Assembly (NCBI RefSeq): GCF_002368295.1
Contig: NZ_AP018248.1
Location: forward strand, 6,038,510-6,102,509
DNA: 64,000 bases
Reading direction: 5' to 3'
Source: Tolypothrix tenuis PCC 7101
Lineage (GTDB): Bacteria; Cyanobacteriota; Cyanobacteriia; Cyanobacteriales; Nostocaceae
Position 1 is the first letter of the stretch; every line of letters begins with the position of its first letter. The translations under genes were made by a program, and so were the position numbers. Shown here in pieces: positions 17,277 to 25,469 of the stretch. The notes under the pieces were generated by a model. That model saw nothing but the letters and a program-made list of their open reading frames with translations, ran no database searches and was not told where the DNA came from.

Positions 17277-18989
17277 ATGGCGAAATATGCATTGCTGATT
17301 GGAGCTAGTGAGTATGAGTCTCAAAAAATAAATAACTTATCTGGTGTAGTTAAAGATATTGAAGCAATGCAGCGTGTTTTGCAGCATTCAGAAATAGGCG
17401 GATTTGATGAAGTCAAATTTTTGTCTAATCCTGATTCCGATACCATGCGCTCAGAAATTGAGCAGTTGTTTATGGAAAAATGCCAGAAAGATGACGTAGT
17501 ACTGCTTTATTTTTCTGGACATGGTTATAGACATGAAGACGGAAGTTTATTTTTTGTCAGCCGCAACACTCAAGTTAATCCTCAAGGTTTCCCCAGAATT
17601 GGTACAGCCGTAGATGCTAAATTCATCCATCAAAATTACATGAGTCGCAGCAAGTCTAAGCGACAAGTTTTAATTCTTGACTGCTGCTTTAGTGGTGCTT
17701 TTGCAGAGGGGATGAGTGCCAAAGATATTGCTAATCTTAATATTAAAAATGAAATTGGTGAGCAATTAGGTGGTGAAGGTAGAGCTGTGCTAACTTCATC
17801 AACAGCTACACAAAAATCTTTTGAAGATTCCGGCGGCGGAGTTTACACCCGCTATTTGGTTGAGGGAATTGAAAAAGGAGCCGCTGATAGTGACAATGAT
17901 GGTGTGATTACCGTAGCTGAACTGCATGAATATGCCAAGCGCAAGGTGCAGGAAGCAAAACCAGCGATGAAGCCAGAAATCTTTGCAGTTAAAGAAGGTT
18001 ATACAATTCGCCTAGCTAAAGCGCCAGTAGGTGATCCGCATTTAGAGTATCGTAAAGAAGTTGAGCAACGTATCAGAAATGGTCGCGTTTCGGTTCCAGG
18101 GCGTAGGGTTTTGATTCGTAGACAAACGGAGTTAGGGTTACAGCAGGAAATAGCAGCAGCGATAGAAGCAGAAGTTCTCAAACCATTCCATGAGTTGCAG
18201 GAAAGTTTGCAGGAATACGAACAAACCCTGACTGAAGCATTAGAAGAAGAACCAAATCTCAGTGATGGAACTCTTGATGATTTGCAGCGATTACAGCAAA
18301 TTCTCAAACTTCGAGATGAGGATATTGCAGGTATACATCATCGCTTGATTCCCCAAGAAGAAAACAATGATTCTAGTTCTACAAATAAAAGGGTAGACTA
18401 TACCAGAATAGACGATGACCTCAGTTCAGAGAGAGGCTTAGACTATACCAGACTACAGGAGTTACTAGCATACGAGAACTGGAAACAAGCTGATGAAGAA
18501 ACATATCTATTAATGATTCAGGCTCTAGATTTGGAAAATGGTAACGACTTTTCTGTTGAACAATTAAAGATATTCCCTTGTAAAGACCTCCTCACGATTG
18601 ACCGCTTATGGGTAAAATATAGCAATGGACGCTTTGGCTTCAGCGTTCAAAAGGAAATTTACTTGAGCCTTGGCGGTAAGCTAGACGAAAACGGACAGTA
18701 TGACGAGTATGACGAAAAAGCCATTAATAAATTTGGCGCTCGCGTAAGATGGAAAGAAGTGGAAAAAAATGAGTGGAAATTATGGAAACAACTTTTTTTC
18801 ACTAATAGTACCTCTCCGCCAAAAGGACACCTCCCAGCACGGGTATACACGCCAAATAATGAATTTCCTATGCAACTAATATATTCTAAGTATGAGAATA
18901 CGGGATACGAACATCGTTTCTTGGGTAGCTTCTGTACTCTCTCTTCTCTGGCATCGAGACTTGTAAACTGTAACAGTGTTATGCCGTAG
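17277..18989 (+). CDS. Caspase-family (C14) protease fused to a GUN4 domain
   Basis: The 570-residue protein begins with a metacaspase-like domain: ALLIGASEYES at residues 5-15, the catalytic His 82 in YFSGHGYR and the catalytic Cys (136/137) in ILDCCFSGAF. A charged helical linker (about 250-380) follows. From about 390 it has a GUN4 domain, recognisable by YTRLQELLAYENWKQADEET, the DRLWVKYSNGRFGFSVQ block and SLASRLVNCN near the end. GUN4 domains bind porphyrins; stand-alone Gun4 activates Mg-chelatase. The fusion implies a protease or signalling protein gated by a tetrapyrrole or related ligand (inference). The last codons come from a repeat. Confidence 0.9.
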   Translation: MAKYALLIGASEYESQKINNLSGVVKDIEAMQRVLQHSEIGGFDEVKFLSNPDSDTMRSEIEQLFMEKCQKDDVVLLYFSGHGYRHEDGSLFFVSRNTQVNPQGFPRIGTAVDAKFIHQNYMSRSKSKRQVLILDCCFSGAFAEGMSAKDIANLNIKNEIGEQLGGEGRAVLTSSTATQKSFEDSGGGVYTRYLVEGIEKGAADSDNDGVITVAELHEYAKRKVQEAKPAMKPEIFAVKEGYTIRLAKAPVGDPHLEYRKEVEQRIRNGRVSVPGRRVLIRRQTELGLQQEIAAAIEAEVLKPFHELQESLQEYEQTLTEALEEEPNLSDGTLDDLQRLQQILKLRDEDIAGIHHRLIPQEENNDSSSTNKRVDYTRIDDDLSSERGLDYTRLQELLAYENWKQADEETYLLMIQALDLENGNDFSVEQLKIFPCKDLLTIDRLWVKYSNGRFGFSVQKEIYLSLGGKLDENGQYDEYDEKAINKFGARVRWKEVEKNEWKLWKQLFFTNSTSPPKGHLPARVYTPNNEFPMQLIYSKYENTGYEHRFLGSFCTLSSLASRLVNCNSVMP

Positions 18990-19053
18990 GCTAACGCACC
19001 TTGAATTGTTGATGGTGCGTCGGTGCGTTGCGCTGCGCGACAACACACCCTAC
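18976..19053. repeat. Palindromic repeat F, copy 1, overlapping the 3' end of the caspase-GUN4 gene
   Basis: The unit runs from GTGTTATGCCGTAGGC to ACAACACACCCTAC. A second copy at 51936-52018 is reversed and has 12-base ends GTAGGGTGTGTT. Here the repeat supplies the final codons and the TAG stop of the gene. Confidence 0.8.
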
Positions 19054-19089
19054 ATTTAAATTTTTTAACAATTTAGTCATCAAGGTTAC

Positions 19090-19311
19090 AACATTAAGAA
19101 CAAAACCTTGACCATTAAGAACAAAACCTTGACCATTAAGAACAAAACCTCGACCATTAAGAACAAAACCTTGACCATTAAGAACAAAACCTCGACCATT
19201 AAGAACAAAACCTTGACCATTAAGAACAAAACCTTGACTCTTAAGAACAAAACCTTGACTCTTAAGAACAAAACCTTGACCATTAAGAACAAAACCTTGA
19301 CCATTAAGAAT
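19090..19311. repeat. 21-bp tandem repeat array 1 (ten full units)
   Basis: Ten consecutive 21-base units of the type ACCATTAAGAACAAAACCTTG run from 19090 to 19299, followed by a partial unit. Units differ by single substitutions (CCTCG, ACTCTT variants). Because 21 is divisible by 3 the array is open on both strands, but no start signal supports translation. It lies upstream of the small protein at 19772. Confidence 0.95.
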
Positions 19312-19490
19312 TAAAATTCAAGCGATCGCTCTTAATTCTCCAAAATAATGTGCAACCCGCATTTCTCACAAGCAGGGGCGGGTTCACAGATATGATCCAA
19401 TGATGCATAACTATCTCGCTTAAACCGCCGCTACGACATCTGGAAACACAGAAAGCTTAAGTTAAGAGTATTCGTAGATTGGGTTCCTAA

Positions 19491-19622
19491 TACCATTTTC
19501 AGAAAAGAATGCGACAAATGGGTAGGGGCACGGCACCAGTAAGATATTTGATATGCCAAAAGATTGCGGATGCCGTGCCCTTACAAAGAATTTATCTGTT
19601 GCAAACATTATTTGACTTGGTA
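19491..19622. mobile_element. MITE family B, copy 1
   Basis: The roughly 132-base element has ends TACCATTTTCAGAAAAGAAT and the reverse complement of TACCAAGTCAAATAATG, with an inner GGGGCACGGCACC / GGATGCCGTGCCC inverted repeat. Copies at 24539 and 55054 run in the opposite orientation. It sits between array 1 and the small gene at 19772. Confidence 0.85.
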
Positions 19623-19771
19623 TAATCTACGCAATATTGCTTAGTGATTAAATACAGAGAAATCACGGACATAAATAAAAATTTTTGTTAAAAAATTGCT
19701 ATTTTTGCTGAACCAGAATCTAACTCAATTGAGGCAAACTAGCTATAGAAAACTCTTAAAGGAGTAAATTT

Positions 19772-20167
19772 ATGACTCTAAAGAAACGTACATCCCGAAT
19801 TCTAGAAAAAGCTGAGTTTAGAGTTGCCGGATTGAAAGCGATTGATCCAAACATATCATTTGATGATAGTTACAACTTACAAAATCTGACTCAACTAATA
19901 CAGCAGTTTCATAATATGCTTGATGAATATAATGCTGCTATTGCTGTCATTGACTCTTCTAGAAGCAAGCTTGACAATATGGAAAAAACCTTAAACAACA
20001 TTTCCGATAAAATGCTGGTTGGGGTTGGTTTTAAATATGGCAAAGACAGCAATGAATATGCACTTGCAGGTGGCGTTAAACTAAGCGAACGTGTTCGCAA
20101 AAGCAGATTAACCCGCTTGAAAAATAGTGCAGAGAAAACAGCAGATGATAATGTAGTAACTGCCTAG
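19772..20167 (+). CDS. Small protein of unknown function, paralogue 1 (KYGKDSNEY...AGG family)
   Basis: The 131-residue, helix-rich protein is preceded by AAAGGAG. It shares with the protein at 52724-53092 an N-terminal basic segment with RxxGLKxI, a central helical stretch, ISDKML against ISEQML, and the signature KYGKDSNEYALAGG against RYGKTSDEYGMAGG, then a basic tail. There is no signal peptide or membrane helix. Both paralogues are preceded by a 21-bp tandem array. I cannot assign a function; the basic ends suggest nucleic-acid contact, which is inference. Confidence 0.8.
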   Translation: MTLKKRTSRILEKAEFRVAGLKAIDPNISFDDSYNLQNLTQLIQQFHNMLDEYNAAIAVIDSSRSKLDNMEKTLNNISDKMLVGVGFKYGKDSNEYALAGGVKLSERVRKSRLTRLKNSAEKTADDNVVTA

Positions 20168-20235
20168 CACCGCTGTGCAGAAGTCAGACTTCCAATTAAA
20201 ACAATACTCACTGGGGTAGGGGCACGGCACCGATC

Positions 20236-20395
20236 ATTGGTGTTAACTTAACGTGAAACCCGCTTAGTTGCAAGGTTTTGCCCTCACCCCCAGCCCCTCT
20301 CCCACCAGGAGAGGGGAGTAAGAGATTCAATTCCCCTTCTCCCTGAGGGAGAAGGGGTTAGGGGATGAGGGCGCGAGATATTTGTACAACGCCCG
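20236..20395. mobile_element. MITE family C, copy 1 (right end lost)
   Basis: It begins ATTGGTGTTAACTTAACG and continues with the family interior (CCCTCACCCCCAGCCCCTC, GAGGGAGAAGGGGTTAGGGG) but stops after TACAACGCCCG without the right terminal repeat. The left flank GTAGGGGCACGGCACC resembles the inner arm of family B, so it may have landed in another repeat. The rest of the gap 20168-20488 shows no gene. Confidence 0.8.
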
Positions 20396-20488
20396 ATAAT
20401 CAAATCAGATTTTTATAATTTATCACCGTACTTTGATAGAGTAATTTTAACCAGCTAGAATTACTAGATAATCCAGAGCATCACAACT

Positions 20489-23400
20489 ATGAAAGTTATT
20501 CATGGCACCTGGATACCAAATGCGGCATCTGACTTTATTCAGCCAGGGTCTTTTTATTTGTGGATAGAAACCCCGATAGTCAAAAAAAGTCGTGCTAATC
20601 AGCAAAATATTCATCCTGGACATCTAGCAAAAGCTGAATTAATTGCTTTTTTAACGCAAGCTTTAGGGTTGAAAGAACCACCTAATCAATTAATTCAACG
20701 CATATCGCCTAAATATTTTGCTCTACCTACTGTTGATAATCAACCATTACCCTCACCAGAATTAATCAAGTATCTGGAAGTGGAAATTCCTGAAGAATAT
20801 GAGAATTTTCAATATTGGCAGGTGGATTGTTATGAAACGGTCATATCTGCTAAGACAGAAAAAGTAAATAATATTATCAAACTGCTCAAGGATATTCATT
20901 TTTTAGCGCTACACAATGCCGATGAAGTGCAACTCGGTTCGGATTTGTTGTTTTGGTATCACTACACCCAAGCTTTTAAGCAAGTAATTCTTAAAGACCA
21001 ATATATTCCAGCGCTGAAATATCGAGAGTTAGAAGCAGCAAAAACTAAGAAGAAAGGCAAATCTTCAACTGCAAAACCATTTGAAATTTACGCCACCTGG
21101 GAAATAATATCTGTTGCTTACGAAGAAAATATTAAAAAGTATATTGATTATATGCCGCTGATTTGTGTGGCAGGTGCGGCAACATCTGGCGATAGTATTG
21201 AGTTTTTTGATCAAGAAACATTATTACGTCATTTTTCTGAATATATTCTAACAAATATAGTTACCCATACAGCCTCTACAGCCGCTTTTGATAAACAAAT
21301 TGCAGATTCGCTAGTTGAATATTCTTTTTACCCCCATCGACATAACCCCTTAAAAACAAATCAAGCTTTTGCAGAATATCAGCAATGGTTAGCATGGAAA
21401 ACTAAAATTAACCGGACTCAAGCTGATGCTGCTTTTCATCTTTGCTTCCAGTTGCATTCTCCTACTGCTGAAGCAATAGATAATTGGCAAATGCAATTTT
21501 TAGTAGCCAGTAAACAAGACCCTTCCCTAAAGCTGGATTTGTCCGATTACTGGACTATGAATAAAACAACTAAAACGGGGGTACATAAACAATATGGGAA
21601 AGATTTTGAAACGCATTTGCTGCTGAATTTAGGTTATGCAGCGAGGATGTATCCTAAATTATGGCAGGGATTGGAAACCGATCAACCAAGGGGAATGCAA
21701 CTCACTTTAGAAGAAGCATTTGCTTTCCTCCAAGAAAGTGCTTGGGTGTTAGAAGATGCTGGTTTTAAAGTAATTGTACCTGCTTGGTATACTCCCGCAG
21801 GTCGCCGTCGTGCCAAAATTCGCCTCAAAGCTTCCGGTAAAAAATTAGCACCAACAAAAGGTGAAACCAAAAGCTATTTTGGTTTAAATTCTCTAGTACA
21901 GTATGAATATGAATTGGCAATTGGTGAGCAAGTTGTCACACCCCAAGAATGGGAACAATTAATTAATGCTAAGGCTCCTTTGGTGCATTTTCGCGGTCAA
22001 TGGATGGAATTAGACCGAGATAAAATGCAACAGTTGCTAGAATTTTGGCAATCTCATGGTGATGAACAGCCAGAGATGAATTTGCTGGAATTTCTGCAAC
22101 GTAGCGCGGAAGCTGGGGACGAGTGGGAAATTGAACATGATGAAGTTTTAGCGGACATGATGGCGAAGCTGCAAGATAAAAGTCAGCTAGAACCAATTTC
22201 TGAACAATTAAATTTGCAAGGGAATTTGCGCGAGTACCAAAAGCGTGGTGTTTCTTGGTTGCAATATTTAGAAAGATTGGGATTAAATGGCTGTCTTGCA
22301 GACGATATGGGTTTAGGTAAATCCGTGCAGGTAATAGCTAGGCTGGTACAGGAGAAGGAAGGACAAGGGAGTGATTTACCGCCTACATTATTAATCGCGC
22401 CTACTTCCGTTGTCGGGAATTGGCAAAAAGAAATTGCCAAATTTGCGCCACATTTAAAAAGTATGGTGCATCATGGAGGCGATCGCACGCAAAATTCCGC
22501 AGACTTCAAAGCCGCTTGTCTTCAGCATGATGTCGTCATTACTTCCTTTACCTTGGCTCGCAAAGATGAGAAGCTATTCAACAGTGTGGAATGGCAACGT
22601 CTGGTTTTAGATGAAGCGCAAAATATCAAAAATCCCAAAGCAGCGCAAACTAAAGCAATTCTCAAACTCTCCGCCAAACATCGACTAGCTTTGACAGGAA
22701 CTCCGGTAGAAAACCGCTTACTAGATTTATGGTCGATTTTTAATTTTCTCAATCCTGGTTACTTGGGTAAAGAAGCACAATTTCGTAAATCTTTTGAGAT
22801 TCCCATTCAGAAAGATAATGATCGCGTCAAATCAGTTACCTTAAAAAAACTGGTGGAACCTTTAATTTTACGTCGGGTGAAAACTGATCAATCGATCATC
22901 AACGATTTACCCGATAAAGTTGAACAAATCCTCTACACCAACTTAACTAAAGAACAAGCCTCACTTTACGAAGTGGTGGTGAAAGATGTTGAAGAACAAT
23001 TGCAAAAGGCTGAAGGAATCCAACGCAAAGGATTAATTCTTTCGACTTTAATGAAATTGAAACAGATTTGCAATCATCCAGCCCAATTCTTACAGGATAA
23101 CAGCGAATTTTCCCCAGAGCGATCGCACAAACTCAGCCGATTATCAGAAATGGTAGAAGAAGCGATTTCTGAAGGCGAAAGTTTACTGATATTTAGCCAA
23201 TTTACGGAAGCTTGCGAAAACATTGAAAAGCATCTCAAACACAACTTACACTGCAATACTTACTATTTACATGGTGGGACAAACCGCAAACGTCGGGAAC
23301 AGATGATTAGCGAATTTCAAGAACCCGATACAGAACCATCTGTGTTTATTCTTTCCCTAAAAGCCGGCGGTGTGGGGATTACACTCACTAAAGCAAATCA

Positions 23401-23665
23401 TGTATTCCATTTTGATAGATGGTGGAATCCAGCAGTTGAGAACCAAGCAACAGATAGAGCTTTTAGGATTGGTCAAAAAAAGAATGTTTTTGTGCATAAA
23501 TTTGTCGCCATTGGCACTCTTGAAGAAAAAATTAACCAAATGATTGAAGATAAGAAAAAACTCTCGGCTGCTGTTGTTGGGAGTGATGAATCTTGGCTCA
23601 CAGAACTGGATAACGAAGCATTTAAACAACTCATCGCCTTAAATAAAAGCGCAATTTTGGAGTAA
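20489..23665 (+). CDS. SNF2-family DEAD/DEAH helicase with N-terminal SNF2-associated domain
   Basis: The protein has 1058 residues. The N-terminal half has the bacterial SNF2-associated region. The ATPase core follows, with DDMGLGKSVQVIARL (Walker A, about 605-620), VLDEAQNIKNP (motif II), ALTGTPVENRLLDLWSIFNF (motif III), and the C-terminal lobe with SLKAGGVGITLTKAN and ATDRAFRIGQKK. Bacterial SNF2 proteins move along double-stranded DNA and remodel nucleoprotein or RNA polymerase complexes (RapA is one example). The start is the ATG at 20489. A SWIM-domain gene follows after 5 bases, clearly one operon. Confidence 0.92.
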   Translation: MKVIHGTWIPNAASDFIQPGSFYLWIETPIVKKSRANQQNIHPGHLAKAELIAFLTQALGLKEPPNQLIQRISPKYFALPTVDNQPLPSPELIKYLEVEIPEEYENFQYWQVDCYETVISAKTEKVNNIIKLLKDIHFLALHNADEVQLGSDLLFWYHYTQAFKQVILKDQYIPALKYRELEAAKTKKKGKSSTAKPFEIYATWEIISVAYEENIKKYIDYMPLICVAGAATSGDSIEFFDQETLLRHFSEYILTNIVTHTASTAAFDKQIADSLVEYSFYPHRHNPLKTNQAFAEYQQWLAWKTKINRTQADAAFHLCFQLHSPTAEAIDNWQMQFLVASKQDPSLKLDLSDYWTMNKTTKTGVHKQYGKDFETHLLLNLGYAARMYPKLWQGLETDQPRGMQLTLEEAFAFLQESAWVLEDAGFKVIVPAWYTPAGRRRAKIRLKASGKKLAPTKGETKSYFGLNSLVQYEYELAIGEQVVTPQEWEQLINAKAPLVHFRGQWMELDRDKMQQLLEFWQSHGDEQPEMNLLEFLQRSAEAGDEWEIEHDEVLADMMAKLQDKSQLEPISEQLNLQGNLREYQKRGVSWLQYLERLGLNGCLADDMGLGKSVQVIARLVQEKEGQGSDLPPTLLIAPTSVVGNWQKEIAKFAPHLKSMVHHGGDRTQNSADFKAACLQHDVVITSFTLARKDEKLFNSVEWQRLVLDEAQNIKNPKAAQTKAILKLSAKHRLALTGTPVENRLLDLWSIFNFLNPGYLGKEAQFRKSFEIPIQKDNDRVKSVTLKKLVEPLILRRVKTDQSIINDLPDKVEQILYTNLTKEQASLYEVVVKDVEEQLQKAEGIQRKGLILSTLMKLKQICNHPAQFLQDNSEFSPERSHKLSRLSEMVEEAISEGESLLIFSQFTEACENIEKHLKHNLHCNTYYLHGGTNRKRREQMISEFQEPDTEPSVFILSLKAGGVGITLTKANHVFHFDRWWNPAVENQATDRAFRIGQKKNVFVHKFVAIGTLEEKINQMIEDKKKLSAAVVGSDESWLTELDNEAFKQLIALNKSAILE

Positions 23666-23670
23666 ATCTC

Positions 23671-24510
23671 ATGTCTAAATTTAGCAGAACTTGGTGGGGC
23701 GATCGCTTTATTCAAGCATTAGAACAATTCACCGATGAAGGAAGGCTACAACGCGGACGTTCCTATGCACGTGGTGGTAAAGTTTTAAATTTTGAAGTAG
23801 AGAAAAATAAAATTAACGCTCACGTTCAAGGTTCAATTAATCCCTACTTTGGAGTTTATACGGTTCCACTTTATAATATTTCCATTGAAATTACACCAAT
23901 TGCCAAAAATCGCTGGAGTGAAGCGATTCAAAAGCTTTCTGCAAAAGCAAGTATAGTTTCGCGGTTACTAATTAACGAAGTCCCAGAAAATATAGAAGAT
24001 ACTTTTGCTGACTTGGGATTACATTTATTACCCCACAGCAGCAAAGATTTTAAAACCAAATGTTCTTGTCCAGATTACGCCAATCCTTGCAAGCATATCG
24101 CGGGAGTTTATTATTTAGTTGCTTCACAGTTAGATGAAAACCCATTTCTCTTATTTGAACTACGGGGATTATCCAAAACAGAACTACAAGCAAAACTGGC
24201 TGAGTCAAATTTAGGTAAAGCGCTATCGGAAGAATTGAATACTAAGGAAATTCCTTTAGAATTATCAACTTCGCTATATACAAAATTAGAAAAGCAAACT
24301 ATTACACAACAGCCAAGCGTGAGGGAATTTTGGTTAGGAACGAAGCGATTACCCCAAACAATTGAAGTAGGTAGTCAACGCGGGGTATCAGCAATTTTAG
24401 TAAAGAAGCAGGGAGATTTTCCAGCTTTTTGGCGCAAGGATAATTCTTTTATTGAAACGATGGAGGAGTTATATCAAAGGGTGAAGACGAAAAATCAAAA
24501 TATTATCTAA
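23671..24510 (+). CDS. SWIM zinc-finger protein, partner of the SNF2 helicase
   Basis: The 279-residue protein has a SWIM motif CSCPDYANPCKHIAGVYY, with zinc ligands Cys 131, Cys 133, Cys 140 and His 142. The N-terminus FSRTWWGDRFIQALEQF is typical of the bacterial family, which is nearly always encoded next to an SNF2 helicase. SWIM domains bind DNA or proteins, so this is probably the targeting subunit of the remodeller. The gene starts 5 bases after the helicase stop. Confidence 0.9.
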   Translation: MSKFSRTWWGDRFIQALEQFTDEGRLQRGRSYARGGKVLNFEVEKNKINAHVQGSINPYFGVYTVPLYNISIEITPIAKNRWSEAIQKLSAKASIVSRLLINEVPENIEDTFADLGLHLLPHSSKDFKTKCSCPDYANPCKHIAGVYYLVASQLDENPFLLFELRGLSKTELQAKLAESNLGKALSEELNTKEIPLELSTSLYTKLEKQTITQQPSVREFWLGTKRLPQTIEVGSQRGVSAILVKKQGDFPAFWRKDNSFIETMEELYQRVKTKNQNII

Positions 24511-24538
24511 AAATCAAAACTTAACTTTCTAAATTGTA

Positions 24539-24650
24539 ATACCAATTCAAATAATGTTTGCGACAGATAAATTGTTTGTAAGGGCACGGCATCTTCAATC
24601 TTTTGTCATATCAAATATCTTACTGGTGCCGTGCCCCTACCCATCTGTCG
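24539..24650. mobile_element. MITE family B, copy 2 (right end lost)
   Basis: It starts ATACCAATTCAAATAATGTTTGCGACAG-like and runs through GGCACGGCATC to CATCTGTCG, where the element stops and a Uma2-like coding fragment begins. The last 25 bases present in copy 3 (55054-55188) are missing. Confidence 0.8.
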
Positions 24651-24758
24651 TTGAGGCAGAGGTTTTTGATAGATGCGACCATGAATATATTCACTAGCTG
24701 GCTTAGTTTCTGGGAGTTTGAGAAATTCGCTCAAAGTCAAGACTGGTGATGTTGTCAT
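24651..24758 (-). pseudogene. Uma2-family endonuclease fragment (N-terminus only)
   Basis: Reading the minus strand from the ATG at 24758 gives about 36 residues with LTLSEFLKLPETKPASEYI and HGRIYQKPLPQ, the conserved N-terminus of Uma2/DUF820 proteins (restriction-endonuclease fold, abundant in cyanobacteria). The frame then enters MITE family B sequence and soon stops. The remaining roughly 150 codons are absent. It is therefore a relic, probably cut by the MITE insertion or a later deletion. Confidence 0.7.
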
Positions 24759-24902
24759 ATGCCAACTGTTTTAGATTACTGTTATTTTATCGAGTTGCGA
24801 TCGCCTTTGTTATGTCATGAAAGGTATGTGTGAGAATGAAATCAAATTATATTCACAATCTATCCCCAATAGGGATGTTAATATTATTGTAAATCCGATT
24901 GA

Positions 24903-25121
24903 ATGAATAATATGACAGAACTTAACTTTGACGAAGAGAGAATTAAGCAACTATTTAAAAGCGCTCTCATTGAAGTAATTCAAGAACAGAAAGAAGTATT
25001 TTCTGATTTGTTAGCAGAAATTATTGAAGATATCGCTCTTGAAAAAGCTATTAAAGAAGGTGAGGATACAGAATCAGTCAGCCGAGATGCAATTTTTAAG
25101 ATTTTGGGAAATAAAGGATGA
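24903..25121 (+). CDS. Type II antitoxin-like small protein
   Basis: The 72-residue acidic, helical protein (NFDEERIKQLFKSALIEVIQ near the N-terminus) ends with the toxin start overlapping its stop by 4 bases. Size, charge and coupling fit the antitoxin of a RelE/ParE module. No clear DNA-binding fold (RHH, Phd or HTH) is obvious, so the family is uncertain; similar cyanobacterial antitoxins of this length are known. An internal ATG at 24912 is a possible alternative start. Confidence 0.75.
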   Translation: MNNMTELNFDEERIKQLFKSALIEVIQEQKEVFSDLLAEIIEDIALEKAIKEGEDTESVSRDAIFKILGNKG

Positions 25122-25384
25122 TTGTTGAGTTCCGCAAAAGCTTTGAAAAGGATTTGAGCAAAATTAAAGACGAAACCATATTGCAACGAATACAAAAAGT
25201 AATCGAAGAAGTAGAAAATGCTGAAAATATTGGAGAATTAAGTAATATTAAAAAACTCAAAACTGATGGTGATTATTATCGGATTAGAGTTGGAGATTAC
25301 AGAATAGGATTAAAAATTTCTGATAATATATTTGTTTTTATACGAGCGTTACCAAGAAAAGATATTTACAGGTATTTTCCTTAA
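25118..25384 (+). CDS. RelE/ParE-family toxin
   Basis: The 88-residue protein starts with IVEFRKSFEKDLSKIKD and ends with YYRIRVGDYRIGLKISD, FVFIRALPRKDIYRYFP. The central Lys-Lys-Leu, the RIRVGDYRI strand and the C-terminal Arg/Lys residues are the RelE-fold pattern, with basic residues positioned as in ribosome-dependent mRNases. ParE-type gyrase inhibition cannot be excluded. It is translationally coupled to the antitoxin. A strong hairpin terminator follows 30 bases after the stop. Confidence 0.88.
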   Translation: MIVEFRKSFEKDLSKIKDETILQRIQKVIEEVENAENIGELSNIKKLKTDGDYYRIRVGDYRIGLKISDNIFVFIRALPRKDIYRYFP

Positions 25385-25413
25385 TTATTAGAAGTTTTTG
25401 TACAAGTTAAATA

Positions 25414-25452
25414 AAAAAAGCGATCGCACTTTTAGGGTGCGATCGCTTTTTT
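25414..25452. terminator. Bidirectional terminator containing HIP1 palindromes
   Basis: AAAAAAGCGATCGCAC and GTGCGATCGCTTTTTT form a perfect 16-bp stem with a 7-base loop, with A- and T-runs on either side. It lies between the toxin gene (plus) and ftsH (minus), which converge here. Both arms contain a GCGATCGC octamer. Confidence 0.85.
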
Positions 25453-25469
25453 ATTTCAATCTGAAATCC

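Noticed and set aside
19090..19311. Repeat proteins TIKNKTL (plus strand) or MVKVLFL (minus strand)
   Set aside because: The frames are open only because the unit is 21 bases long; there is no ribosome-binding site or conserved domain.
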